From: Haberlea rhodopensis
Taxonomy: Eukaryota > Streptophyta > Magnoliopsida > Lamiales > Gesneriaceae
NCBI GenBank assembly: GCA_907163345.1
Contig: CAJQUN010000020.1
Span: forward strand, 5,577,722 to 5,641,721
Length of the DNA: 64,000 nucleotides
Direction: 5' to 3'
The translations under genes were made by a program, and so were the position numbers. Of this stretch, positions 10,106 through 22,544 are shown piece by piece. Numbering within the stretch: position 1 is the stretch's first letter; every line of letters begins with the position of its first letter. The notes beneath the pieces were generated by a model, which was given only the letters and a program-made list of their open reading frames with translations, did not search any database and was not told the DNA's origin.

Positions 10106-12742
10106 ATGGGCGTATAGAAGAAGACAGGGTGGTGTGGGAAGATCGTCCACCTACCTGCTGCCGTCTGAAGACAGAGATGCGGCGGCGTTGTATTCAACGT
10201 CGTCTTCTCTGGCGGCTCAGGCCTTGAAGGCATCCGCCGCGCATTCTGATTCCTCTCGTTTCAAAGACCACTCCAAGGTTCCTCTTATTTAATTCTCTTA
10301 CCCTAATATGCGTAATGATCAATCCAACTCCCCTGCAAATTCATACGATATATTTAGATATTGTTTTGTTTATGAGATAAGATAAGTGGAAGATATATAA
10401 TTCGAGCGAGAAGGAAAAAAAGTTAAAGATGCATGATGCATCTTTTGTATAATTCAACACTGGTCGCGTCAGGATGCTGCTGTTCAGTTTCATTGATATT
10501 TTGCGCAATTATCGATAAAATAATTAGATAATAAGAAAAAAGTTAAAAAAATTTGGACAAATTTGAAAAAAAATTAAAAATGTCTCGCGAGAATCACGGT
10601 TATAGTTAAACATCCGTTTTAACACGAAGCTTTACTGAGACAGCTGCAAATCCCGTTTCCTCCGACCATTTTGACGAACCATGGTCTCACCCCCACACTC
10701 ACATGCATGTACGCACACACAAATATACATCAAAGATTGGAATTCTGGTCCCTTTACATATGTTTGATTGATGTCTACATAATAGGGAGGTCCTACATAT
10801 GATTACACATCAATGGGAAGTTCAAATGAAGACGACAGCCTTTGGGGTGTTCTAGCTAGAAAAGCTAAAATCAATTATTGAGGATGAAAATGCCCACCAT
10901 TCCAAATATAATAGCAATAGCGTAACACTGCCAGAAATGTTTAATCCCTCAAGGACTGAACAGGTGAATAATGACATCTTGCTTTTCTGAGTGAGCTCGA
11001 CTTCCATGTACATTTATGGAATCAATTATCTCCATTGGAAGCCATGTAATTTTATACGTATCCCGTGGTAACTGGTTGGCTAAGCGTCGTGTCTTTTTCT
11101 TCTTTTTTCTCCGATTATTATAGGCTGAAATGTCTACAAGGCTGGACAATCCTACACTGCGTAAGAGACTGGATGCACTTGCAACTTCGATGAACCGCAT
11201 TGGTGACACCATTGGAAATGCTTTGGAGGTTAGACCATACAGTTGTTTTCTCTGCTTGAAAATGAACATTCTCTGTTTCGTAACAACGGAATCCAACATC
11301 AGAAGTATTTTTTAATCTGGTTTTGTTAAAACTAGAGATGAATAATTTGATCTGAAATGAACGCGGCCACTGGATGCATACACCATCTTATTTCCATGCC
11401 TGGCAGGTTATTGTTTGCAAATTTATTTTCGAATTGACATCGATTGATAGCAATGTTAGAGTTGAAATTATATCAACAAGAAGAATACTACAGCTAATGT
11501 TTTTTTACATTGAAGTCACCAGTCAAGGCCATAGATGGCCTCGGAGATTCCTAAGAGTTGATTTGTATATCAACATCTATTTCTCATGGTTTCCAGGAAG
11601 GACGCACAATCGTTGAAAACAAGACAGCAGATCTAATCCAAGAAACTCGCAAACTACAGATAAGAAAAAAAGGAATTAATTTGGAGGATGAATCGGGTGC
11701 ACGTGGTTCATGGATGCAATTAACAGAATCGCCAAATCAAACCAGCCAAGAAGATCAGCTCAAGGCATCTCGCGACGTAAGGTTGCCATATCTTTGGTCT
11801 GCTTAAATTGTAGTTTATTTGTTTCTGTTTAAGACCAGGAAATGGGATCCATTAAGTATCAGTTTCATTACCTCAAAGTGACAAGTACAAGTTGCATGCT
11901 ACCTGCTTCATACAACAGAAGAGGCATTTTTAATAAACAATTACAATGGATAAAAGTATCATAATCCAAAAAGTAAATCCAATATTTGCTTATACATTAT
12001 TTTTTAACTTGGTTTTGGATACTCATTTAAGACACAGTTAAATAAGATGCAGGAGAATAATTAAGATGATCCTATGTTTCAATTTGTCTGGTTTTCTTGC
12101 TTTGTTAATGTTGAAAATGCATTGTACACTTCTATTTGCAATGCAGGTGGCAATGGCGACAGCTGCCAAAGCGAAACTACTTTTACGAGAGCTGAAAACT
12201 GTTAAAGCAGACCTCGCTTTTTCAAAGGAGCGGTGCTCTCAGCTGGAAGAAGAGAATAGAATCCTTAGAGAGGCTCGTGACAAGGGAGTTAATCCTGCCG
12301 ATGATGATATGGTACTGCCATTTATTCCCTTTTGTCCAGAGTGAACTTGGATAAATTCAATGGTCAAAGACTAACTAGACATATTCGGTTGATTCATTCG
12401 TAACTTGAAATTCAAAACTTTATGTTTGTTGTCCAGATACGCCTTCAACTGGAGACACTATTGGCGGAGAAGGCTCGACTGGCTCACGAAAATTCTGTGT
12501 ATGCTCGCGAGAACCGCTTCTTGAGAGAGATTGTGGAGTATCATCAACTCACCATGCAGGATGTTGTGTACCTGGATGAGGGGAATGAAGAACTTACAGA
12601 GGTAGTTTCTCCCATTCCTATGGTGTATATGACAAGACTCTCTATATCTCCACCATCACCGGTATCTCCACCCTCACCTACGGAGATTTCCTGTCCGAAA
12701 GGAAGTTCTGCATGCTCCCCCCACCACATAGAGAAACAATAG
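10106..12742 (+). CDS. Plant-specific coiled-coil protein of unknown function; start region frameshifted
   Basis: Five exons with clean GT/AG borders: about 10106-10277, 11124-11228, 11597-11776, 12147-12311 and 12437-12742 (TAG). Phases agree throughout. The protein starts with a basic GGVGRSS stretch, then YLLPSEDRDAAALYSTSSS. Next comes LRKRLDALATSMNRIGDTIG, then a long coiled coil (KAKLLLRELKTVKADLAF, then ERCSQLEEENRILRE, then ETLLAEKARLAHENSVYARE). It ends with FLREIVEYHQLTMQDVVYLD and a serine/proline tail. I recognise the blocks as conserved across plants, but know no function. Oddity: the only ATG fitting homologous starts (10106) meets TAG after three codons. The downstream frame is entered only if one base near 10112 is removed. 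Otherwise the first in-frame ATG is at 11130. It could be an assembly error, an unseen upstream exon or early decay. Confidence 0.8.
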
Positions 12743-13362
12743 ATATCCCCAAGACCCCAAGATCTCCCTACCAAAAAGATGAAACTTGATTAGTTTTCTT
12801 TCTTTATTCACCAATTCATTGTATTGTGCTATTTTCAAGTCTTTGATTCTTTGGTTTGATAAAGAGTGGTGTTGTACCAATCCACTCTCCTTGTTCTTTT
12901 TATTGTACTAGGAAAACGTACATGCGTTCAATGTGAAAACAGATTGGCCATTATCCAAGTAAACATTGTAATGGTTTTAATATGATGTTAATGTTTTTGT
13001 ATTGAAGCAACTTAATTATATGTTATTTTATTAGCAATGAGAAATTTGTAATTTTGTTCTCGTACGTTTGTCTTTTTGGAATTTGGTCATTTATGTTGTC
13101 AAAATTTAGTCTTAGTCCGTTTCTATTTTCGACATTTTTTGTTTGGAGTCGGCATGATGATGACGCGTACAATGTCACATACCCTTAAGAAGAAAACGTA
13201 CTAAAATTACAAAACAAAGGATTATAAATTCCCCAAAATTGAAAGATACATGATTAAGATTCGATTTGACGATATAGATGTTCAAAATTGCAAAAAGATA
13301 AAGTATATAAGACTAAAAATTATAATTTTCCAATTAAAATTGTATAACAAGATATTTATTTT
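12743..13362. other. 3' flank of the coiled-coil gene, then AT-rich intergenic DNA
   Basis: The 3' UTR probably extends to about 12900-12980. Beyond that I see only AT-rich sequence up to the LTR starting near 13363. Confidence 0.4.
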
Positions 13363-13971
13363 AATGTTGAATATGACAAGTATAATTTTATCAGAATGAA
13401 AAAAGTGATGCTTGCGAAAAATAAATGAAAGATACCACAATTTTTATGTGGAAAACCTCAAATCGAAGAGGAAAAAACCACGGGACCTAGTTCAGTATAA
13501 ACTTCACTATAACTTTATTTTGATTTACAGGACTTCAGAACACAAAATAATAACTTTTGAAAAACAGCATAAGAGCGAAAGACCGAAGAGACTATGATGC
13601 GCTTTCTTCGGAGTCTTTTCTTGCCTAAAAAGTTAAACCCCCAAAAATGAGACTATCGGTGTGTATTTATAGTGTTGATACCGGTGGTTGGCATGCGATA
13701 AATCCGAAACACGATCTCCTCTGATCATCACATTATTGGATCAAAACGTGTTCGAGAATACGCGGCTCCATTGTTACACGTTTGTTTGCGCCAGTTGATT
13801 TGTCAATTACGTTCTGGTCTTCCGCTACCATTTGACTCATATGCGAGCAGGTTTTGATGTTCTTCGGGCAATTTGTGTTCGGGCCTTTTTGCTCGGGATA
13901 TCTTCTTGCTCGGCGCTTGTCTGAGATTTACCGAAGAAACCGACTCATCATATGGCATCACCTCACCCCTG
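13363..13971 (-). repeat. 3' LTR of the Tat element
   Basis: Matches 36690-37220 along almost its whole length, in the same orientation. Shared blocks include ACCACAATTTTTATGTGGAA, ATGAGACTATCGGTGTGTA, GGTGGTTGGCATGCGATAAA and TTTTTGCTCGGGATATCT. The last 40 or so bases (13930-13971) are absent from the right copy, where a TA microsatellite begins. The left end is approximate. Confidence 0.85.
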
Positions 13972-14176
13972 CCTGAAAGTAAAGTGAGATGAGAGTATTG
14001 AAGTCTCAGTTTATCGTCTCAAGGTAAAATCTGGATTCTGACCTTCTCGGGGGTTTTTCCCGCCCAAAGTTTTCAAACGCCACGCGACCATTTATTTTGC
14101 CGAGGCTCATCTGTGGACCGTTCATTCGATTTTATTTTGGACGGTGCAGATCGAGGACTGTTCAATTGGTCCCCTC

Positions 14177-14184
14177 TATAAATA
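14177..14184 (+). promoter_or_regulatory. TATA box of the antisense ORF
   Basis: TATAAATA lies about 115 bases upstream of the ATG at 14299, in a GC-moderate stretch just inside the 3' LTR of the Tat element. It suggests the antisense ORF had its own promoter rather than depending on the LTR. Confidence 0.55.
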
Positions 14185-14298
14185 CTCTATCACCCCCTTC
14201 ATTTTCACTCACTTGCTTACATTCTGCTTCCGAGCTATAGCATCAGACGAACGGGAACTTATTCTTTCTTTCAGAATTTCCAGCACTCGATAAATAAT

Positions 14299-16331
14299 AT
14301 GTCTTCCTCGTCCGACGACTCCTCTTTGAGAGCAGTCAACGAATATGGAACTTTCCATGGGGGAAAACTTCCAACCTTCCCCCTACACCGACATCCTCGG
14401 ACATCGAGGGAAACTTTGAGTTCTTCTGGTTCTTGGGCCATTCGTCGGGAGGATGACGAACAAAATAATGTAGAACATGGCTTGGTTGTGGCCAAAGTTC
14501 ATTGGTACGAAATCTTCGAGTCGAGGATTTATACCAGTCAACAACTCTCTTGCATCCGAGAGAAATGGGAGATCCCTGAAATCACCTCTTTGAATATTCC
14601 CTCTTCCGGATCACTGCCCTCATTTACCCCCCGATGGTTATTTTTCTTTTTATCTAGACCAACTTCGAGGGGGCTTACGTTTTCCCCATTCATGCCTTCT
14701 TTCTCGCCGTTGCGAATTATTTACTGTTTCGCTCAGCCAATTGTTCCCCAGCAGCTATAGGCTTTGGCAGGTTTTTTTTATTGTTCTTTCTTATTTGGGT
14801 TTCATCCCAACTTCCTGAATTATTTCACTGTTTTTTCCAATTAAATAAAAAGAAGTGGGTTTTTTTTTTACTTCTCTTCCCGAACGGCGGTAGGTTTCCT
14901 TAAGAACTTACACTCTTCAATAAAGTAGCGGAAGAAATTTACATTTTTGCTCGTCCATGTCAGTCTTGGGACTGGTCCCATGCTTTGGAGGGAATGTCTT
15001 CCGAGTGCCAAATCATCAAGGGTCTCATCGAGAAAGAACCGTATCTATCCGTTCGTCGGAAACTAGGTGACCACTGTTATGACCTGACAGAGCTTATTGA
15101 CGATGGGCTGTTGTACTTATTCTTGCTGAGTCCGAAGGGCCGCATCACTACGCATGACCCTCGGCGAGTGACTAGAGCACCTTCTTCTTTCCGCAAATAA
15201 TTATTATCGCTCGGACTAACATTGTTGTTCCTTTATGCAGAGGAGAAAATGAACAGATCAAGGATGTTGGCTAACCTGAAGGGCAAGTCCTCGAAGATCC
15301 ATGATTTGGGGCAGGCGTCGGGATCAAAGGGTCCAGCACCTTTGTTGAGGAGACCCTGCCAGTGCCCCCACCCCCCACTTCCCCAATCGTGGACATTACC
15401 GATCAATCCGAGGAGGAAACCCTTGGCTTGCTCGTCCTCGCAAGAGGCAGCACCCGAAGGCAAGGGTTCCTCCTCATAGAACCCCTTCTGCCAAGAAAAC
15501 TGTGCCTGCAACTCCCCCTCCAAAACCCCCGAGCATCTTCACAACCAACCCCTTCTTCTGCTCCCAGCAATCTTTGCCCTCCCCCACGAAAACATGTCCC
15601 TAACTGGACTACTCTCCTCACAGTCACTTTCTTCAAAAAACCTGACCCAGAACCTCTCAATCCACCCTTTCTTTCTCTCCCAACAGTCCAGATGGAAATT
15701 TGCTCGGGGAGTTAGCTTTCACTAACTTTTGAACGATTTCTCCGCCTCTTTGGTGAAAGTAAGTCAACTTCTTTACAAAATATTTCTAATGTATTTTTGT
15801 TATTGCCCTTTACTTTGTTGTATTCTTGTGAGGCCCACATGATGGCGGGCGAACTCCTAATCCTGATTACTCTCCACCCGAGCAGAGAGCAACTGCTCGC
15901 ATAAGGAGCAGATCAGTTTCATAATATGTACGAGGACTTGCAGAAGAATATGGCACTTCTCCAAGAGTAGCACAAATCCGATAATAATGCTCCGGAGGTG
16001 GTCCAGAAGGCTCTTGACGAAGAGCGAAGAAAGTTCGAGGAGCTACAGAAAAAGGCGGCTGACCTTGAAGAAATTAACAAGACTCTATCCGAGCAATATG
16101 CTCAAGAAAAGCTTCTTTCGAAGCTCGGGTAGAAGAAATTTGGTTGAAGAGGAAAAGCCGACTTTCTGAAGTCCGAAGAATATGGCAACACTTGTGTCTG
16201 ACCGCGCCTCCGTATTTTTCGAACATGGGTTTGAGGCTTGTGCTCGTCAATTTGAGGCGATGGGTTATCCACCAGAAGACACCTCTTCAGACTTTCTGGA
16301 CCAAGAAGCAGCCCTAGGCCAATCTTCCTGA
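14299..16331 (+). pseudogene. Antisense extra ORF of the Tat element (gypsy-type transposon domain, PF04195-like), decayed
   Basis: The ORF runs opposite to the host element. The N-terminus is acidic and serine-rich (MSSSSDDSSLRAVNEYG). A globular part with Y-T-S-Q-Q-L followed by L-P-S-F-T-P then continues only after a frameshift near 14630, into a segment resembling the 'putative gypsy type transposon' domain. Further pieces lie at 14985-15200 and 15222-15715 (proline-rich, P-P-P-P), with an exon-like border at CTTTATGCAG near 15240. A coiled coil spans about 15890-16190. The C-terminus (SDFLDQEAALGQSS) ends near 16331. Several stops and frameshifts are present, including a TAG at about 15968. 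Role unknown; such genes are carried by Tat relatives and may have been captured from a host gene. Confidence 0.6.
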
Positions 16332-16439
16332 AGATCTATTTAAATGATAGAGTAGAGTTGTATTTTTCTTTTATTTTCCTCGCAGTTATAATCTTTTTCT
16401 TCCTTAATGAATGAAATTTCTATAATATATTCATTCTCT

Positions 16440-17705
16440 GCATACATTAACAAAAATGACGAATAAGCTCAATCTTCCCGAGTATAAATACTTAATAGAC
16501 CAATAAAAATTTTTGAACAAGCTCGAACATCCCGAGCACAACACTTAGGTACTTTTTAGGTTTAAACATGGACGAACATCCCGATCCCATGAATAAACTA
16601 ATAAAATTACAAACAAGCTCGAACATCCCGAGCACCAAACTTAGACAATTTTTAGGTTTAAACATGGACCAAACATCCCGATCCAATGAATAAACTAATA
16701 AAATTTCAAACAAGCTCGAACATTCCGAGCCTCAACACTTAGGCAATTTTTAGGTTTAAACATGGACCGAACATCCCGATCCCATGAATAAACAAATAAA
16801 ATTCCAAACAAGCTCGAACATCCCGAGCCCCAACACTTAGGCAATTTTTAGATTTAAACATGGACCGAACATCCCGATCCCATGAATAAACAAATAAAAT
16901 TCCAAACAAGCTCGAACATCCCGAGCACCAACACTTAGGCAATTTTTAGGTTTAAACATGGACCGAACATCCCGATCCCATGAATAAACTAATAAAATTC
17001 CAAACAAGCTCGAACATCCCGATCACCAACACTTAGGCAATTTTTAGATTTAAACATGGACCGAACATCCCGATCCCATGAATAAACAAATAAAATTCAA
17101 AACAAGCTCGAATATCCCGAGCACCAACACGTAAGCAATTTTAGGTTTAAAACCTGGACCGAACATCCCGATCCCATGAATAAACTAATAAAATTCAAAC
17201 AAGCTCGAACATCCCGAGCACCAACACTTAGGCAATATTTAGGTTTAAAAATGGACCGAACATCCCGATCCAATGAATAAACTAATAAAATTCCAAACAA
17301 GCTCGAACATTCCCGAGAAAAAATACTTAGTCCCGCTTTAGGTTAAAATACGGATCGAACATACCGATCCCACATTTAACCTGCCAACAACGGACCAGAG
17401 CAAATAACTCAAACCATAATAGAATATTCTCGAACATCCCGAGCCCAAATATTTAGTCCTATTTTATAGGTTCAAATACAGATCGAATATCTCGATCCCG
17501 CATTTAACCTACCAACAATGAACCAAAGCAAATAACTCAAACCACAATAGAATATGCTCGGGCATCCCGAGCATCAATAATAAGACGTACTTGAACATCC
17601 CGAGCACAAATACTTAGTCCCGTTTTAGATTCAAATACGGATCGAACATCCTGATCCCGCACTTAACCTACCAACAACGGACCAGATCAAATAACTCAAA
17701 CCACA
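16440..17705. repeat. 97-98 bp tandem repeat array in the Tat element
   Basis: About nine regular units follow one another: the word GCTCGAACAT starts at 16521, 16617, 16714, 16812, 16910, 17008, 17106, 17203 and 17301. They are followed by three or four longer, more diverged units to 17705. Each unit has two half-units, each with a short dyad around a shared core: GCTCG-AACATC-CCGAGC, and about 50 bases later GACCG-AACATC-CCGATC. The ORFs on the minus strand here are by-products of the period being near a multiple of three. Confidence 0.95.
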
Positions 17706-17707
17706 TT

Positions 17708-19593
17708 TGTAATGCATCGATATGCTTCAAACGTGTTTGATATGAGTATTACGTAATTATGTGATAATTACGGTATGACATGGACTCGAGGTTGAGCTGA
17801 ACCGAGTATAGAAAGTTATGATATATGTTGAGATGAGAACATACTTCTATAAGTGTGCCATGTTGGTGCATGGTTTGTTGTATCATAGCCAAGAGATTAT
17901 GGCCAAGAGACTTTAGATGCAAGGGGTGTGTAGTAGATGAATTTCACATGCATGTGCACCTGCATTTGTGTTTAATTTGAAGGTTAGTATATAACCAAAA
18001 TCATATTTAGAACACATGATACACCTTACAACACCTAGTCAACTCTACACACCACTCTCCAACTTCTCTTGTGTCCTCTCATGCTTCCTCTTGCCTTTGT
18101 GACTTGAATTCAAGAGAAGAAGTGTTGTGAAGTGGAAATAAAGCTGGTTGTAAGGATTCTTACTTGCTTATGCTGAATTCATACTTCATAGTGTGTATCT
18201 TTTTATGTTTTTGCATGGTGTTATGTTGGAGTGCATATAAGTGGTGTCAATGACCTTACTGATTGCTATATGCAAAGAAATTAGTTGTTTCAATGAGGAA
18301 ACATAGTCATATGATGTTAGGGTATGAAAGTATCAATGTTTCATGTTATGATTTGAAGTAGTAAAGATGAACCAAGAAGATAAGCTTGAAAACACCATGT
18401 TCTGAAACTACTGTTGTCGAGCGATCGATCGATAGCATCATGACGATCGATCGCTGAGACGGGGGAATGTTTAAGGCGGTTTATGCTTGTAGCGATCGAT
18501 CGCTGCATGTGACCGATTGATCGTGAACTGTAGCGATCGATCGCTAAAAGAGTACCGATCAATCGCTAGAAGGCCGTAGCATTTTATGAAATTCAGACTT
18601 TAATAGCGCTCTATCGCTAGCTTTTGACCGATCGATCGCTAGGGTTGCACAAGTGATCGATCGCGTGAGTGACCGATCGATCGCTAGAATGAAAATTTAA
18701 AAATATGAGATTTTTGTGGAATTTGATATTGAAGCCTATTAAAACATGATACATTGTTGGTATTCATGTAGCATCATCACAGGGGACAGGGCAACGAATC
18801 GATTAAACATTGACGCCCGAACTTATATATTTTGTATCGCACGACATGTACGTGTTGACGTACGAGTATTGAGTTTGATTATGTGATGTTGCTTATATAT
18901 ATTGAGATTGAGCTATATGATTGTTGGAATCATATTGGTATACATCCATGTTAGCATATATTCATGTTGTTGAGGTTGATGCCATGAGAGGTATGCTATT
19001 GTTGAGCATATGTTTTGGCATGAGAAGTATGCCATGAGAGGTATGCTACCGTTGAGCATATGCTTTGGCATGAGAGGTATGCTCTTGTTGAGCATATGTT
19101 TTGGTTATTATAACGTGTGAGGTCGAAAATAAGATATGTGTTGCTAATATGGGATGTGAAGGCCGAGCCACTGACATATTGTGCTGAGACACATAACATA
19201 TATGTCCCGTTATAACAGGTTGATGATTGAGACATGTCATGACATATTTGCATATTGTGATGCATGATACAGAACAATCACAGTTGCAATTTTACAATAG
19301 TTATTTATCATATGATGTTTTCTTATTGATATAGAACTTATATGGTTGTCTATCAATACTCATGTTGTATGATTGTTTCTGTGGGGACTCATAGACGTGG
19401 GAGGACGGGATTGTGAGTCGATTTCTACTGCGAGCTGAACCATTGATTAGTAGTTGAACTTCTTTAGGTTGTTCTGATGTACATGTGATGTATATTATGT
19501 CAGGGTTTTGTTAGGGTTTTGTAAATCTTTTAACAACTGACATCGTAAAACGCTTAATCAGTGTGTATTATTACTTAAATCCTACTCACTTAG
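17708..19593 (+). repeat. LTR of the left gypsy arm
   Basis: Reverse complement of 30127-31887, from TGTAATGCMTCGATATG at the outer edge. It contains a cluster of GCGATCGATCGC palindromes at 18418-18690. At 18985-19110 a short segment (GGCATGAGAGGTATGCT, then GTTGAGCATATG) is repeated about three times. The inner end was lost in a deletion that also removed the primer-binding site. Confidence 0.8.
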
Positions 19594-19696
19594 GGAGTTG
19601 CCTAATCACTTGGAAGCATGTTGATAACTGTGATATGTTGTTATACTAACATACTTTATACATTTGAATGTTGTTGTTAACCCCTGTTGTACAGTA

Positions 19697-20640
19697 ATGG
19701 CAGACAGATTACCTCACAATGACGTTGGGGATGCCCTGAGTGGCAATGCTAGTGTTGGGTTGGCGCCTGTGCTTAGGGCAAGGACCAGTAGAACATGTAT
19801 TGTTACCTTGAGAGTTGACACTGACTCAATTTTTGAGTTATCAATCACCACGCTTTGAGGGTACTGAATCGGGTGAACAGGCTGAGAAATGGTTAGAACG
19901 TGTTGAACAGATCTTTGTGTCAGCACCATGTGCTAAGTCAAACTGGTTACGTTTGGCTGAGTTCGAGTTGGCAAAGAAAGTGATGATATGGTGGAAAGCG
20001 ATGTTTGAATTGCGAGCTCAGGGACAGAATGTAGACTGGGATGTGTTCATAACCCGTTTTCTTGATAATTATTTCTCTGTTGCTGCTAGGCAGTTGAAAG
20101 AATTTGAGTTCAATAATCTGAAACAGGGAACCATGAAGGTACCTGATTATGCTTTGCAGTATTCTTCATTGTTGAGATATGTACTGCATATCGCTGCAAA
20201 CACTAAGGCAAATATCAGACAGTTTGTGAAATACCTACGACCTAAATTGTTTGATAGGATTATTTCTAATAACCCTACTTCGTTTGAGGAAGCGCTGACT
20301 AGGGCCGAGATGGCTGAGATTGGAATTGGCGCGTATAAGGATGTAGGACAAATTCAGAAACCTACATCAGACAGTATGAAACCCAGAGGGGATCAGTTTA
20401 AAGCATCACGAGGAGGTGCATCTTCCTCGAGATTTGGTGGTAGGAATTTGATACTCGGAAAGGGGGCGAACGAGGTGCCAAGGGACAGTCTCAAGGCAGC
20501 AGTAGTAGCTGTAGTAGAGGCTTAAAATGTTTTAATTGTGGTGGATCACATTTAGACGCGATTGTCCACATATTTGAGAGTCCAGTTTGTTATGGATGTT
20601 GGAGACCAGGACACATGAGACGTGACTGTCCTCAAGCTGG
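19697..20640 (+). pseudogene. Gypsy gag with two zinc knuckles, left arm
   Basis: Structural protein of the retroelement. It starts MADRLPHNDVGDAL at 19697 and shifts frame near 19810. It then reads as a typical gypsy gag: QPRF-type start (SPRFEGTESGEQAEKWLERV), MWWKA-like core, then ITRFLDNYFSVAARQLKEFEF. Two zinc knuckles follow after the 20525 stop: CFNCGGSH (its second half disrupted) and CYGCWRPGHMRRDC near 20590-20630. Frameshifts at about 19810 and 20460 make it inactive. Confidence 0.8.
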
Positions 20641-20759
20641 AGGACAACATGCCAGAGGGAATGTGTCAGAGAGCACAGTGCAGCAGATACCATTGTACCA
20701 CAGACTGGTAGGGGACAGAGAGCAGGGCCACCCCAAGTTCAGGTTTATGCACTGAACAA

Positions 20760-22540
20760 GGAACAAGCAGAGGTAGCTCCTGATGATGTGATAGCGGGTA
20801 AATGTTGTTTATTTACTTATCCTATTTTCTTATTGATTGATACTGGTGCATCCCATTCCTTTATTGCACAAGATTTTATTGACCGGTATCATATATGCTC
20901 GTCTCCAATGTTGATGCCTATGTATGTCTCGACACCCATGGGAACTACTGTGATGACTTGTCAGCTTGTATAGGCTTGCTATATTCAGTTTGATGATGAC
21001 TATGGAATACAGATAGATTTGATTGTATTAGATATGACTGATTTTGACTGTATTCTGGGAATTGATATGTTGAGTAAATATCAAACTGTTGTGGATTGTT
21101 GTCAGAAAACGGTTCGGTTTCAGTCTGATACTGGAAACCAATGGATCTTCTATGGATAGGATATCGCGCAAAGATTCCTTTGATATCTGCGTTTAGAATG
21201 TCACGGTTATTAGAACGTGAACATAAAGGATATTTGATTTACGCTATTGATATAGCAGAAAAGAAAGTGGAAAGAAGAGTAGATGATATACCAGTAGTTG
21301 CAGAATACGTAGATGTATTTCCAGATGAGATTCCTGGATTCCCACCAAGTCTTGAGGTGGAATTGGGCATTGAATTGCTATCTGGTACCTCTGCAATTTC
21401 ACGAGCACCGTATCATATGGCACCAACTGAACTGAGAGAGTTAAAAACTCAGTTGCAAGATTTATTGTACAAGAGATACGTACGTCCTAGTGTATCGTCT
21501 TGGGGTGCTCCGGTATTGTTTGTTAAGAAGAAAGATGGGTCGATGCGACTGTGCATTAAGTATCGACAGTTGAACAAGGTAACGATTAAGAATAAATATC
21601 CTCTTCCCCGTATTGATAATTTGTTTGATCAGTTACAGGGATCGGTGATCTATTCTAAGATTGATTTGCGATCTGGTTATCATCAAATACGTGTGAGGGA
21701 AGGAGATGTGCAGAAGACATCATTCAGAACTCGCTGTGGACATTATGAGTTCCTAGTTATGCCATTTGGTGTGACGAATGCTCCAACTATTTTCATGAGT
21801 TTGATGAATCGAGTTTTTCAGGAATACCTTGATCAATTTGTCATTGTATTTATCGATGATATACTGATCTATTCTCAGAGTGAAACAGAGCATGTCCAAC
21901 ATTTGCATATGGTGTTGCAACTTTTGAGAACACGTCACTTATACGCCAAACTCACCAAGTGTGAGTTTTGGTTGAACAATGTTGTATTTTTAGGACATGT
22001 GATCTCCAAAGATGGTATATCAGTAGATCCGAAAAAGATAGAAGCAGTATTGAATTGGCCAGCACCTACTTCTGTGCCAGAGATTCGTAGATTCATGGGT
22101 TCGACAGGGTACTTCAGACGGTTTGTTGAAGGCTTTTCAAAGGTTACCAAACCAACGCAGCTGACACAGAAGGGAGACCGTTCAGATTGTCAGATGCGTG
22201 TGGGCATAGTTTTCAGATATTGAAACATCGGGTAATCATTGCTCCGGTGTTGTTTATTCCATCAGAGCATGATAGGTTTTCTCTTTATACTGATGCATCA
22301 TTACTTGGTTTAGGATGTATATTGATGCTGGATAAACATCTTGTGGCATATGCATCAAGACAACTGAAGCCACATGAAATGAAATATCCAGTGCACGATC
22401 TGAAGTTGGCAGCCATAGTTTTTGCGTTGAAGATATGGCGACACTATTTATATGGTACGTCTTTTACCATATGCACTGATCATAAAAGTTTGAAGTTTTT
22501 GTTTACTCAGACAGAGTTTGAAAGATTATGGTTGTGAGAT
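20760..22540 (+). pseudogene. Gypsy protease, reverse transcriptase and RNase H, left arm
   Basis: The protease active site DTGASHSF is at about 20838. After stops at 20973 and near 21158 the RT frame runs from 21141 to 22223. It contains DVFPDEIPG, KKKDGSMRLCI, the palm motif SKIDLRSGYHQI, the catalytic FIDDIL (near 21855) and the thumb GHVISKDGI. A frameshift near 22180 leads to RNase H (22187-22537: LYTDASLLGLG, then TDHKSLKFL). The connection ends in KDYGCEI-like sequence at the inverted junction. Integrase is absent. Not functional. Confidence 0.88.
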
Positions 22541-22544
22541 CATG

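Larger units (their letters stand above)
17708..22540 (+). mobile_element. Ty3/gypsy element, left arm of a giant inverted repeat, 3'-truncated
   Basis: A 5' LTR begins TGTAATGC at 17708. It is followed by gag, zinc knuckles, protease, RT and RNase H on the plus strand. It stops shortly after the RNase H motif FTQTEF at about 22540, with no integrase and no 3' LTR. A sister copy starts there in the opposite direction. The end of the LTR and the primer-binding site are deleted near 19594, by comparison with the right arm. The RT type resembles the Tekay/Del group of chromoviruses. Confidence 0.85.

Noticed and set aside
16492..17300. Three similar minus-strand ORFs (60-73 codons) suggesting a repeat-protein gene
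   Set aside because: They arise from the 97-98 bp tandem repeat and lose frame between units. There is no start or splice logic.
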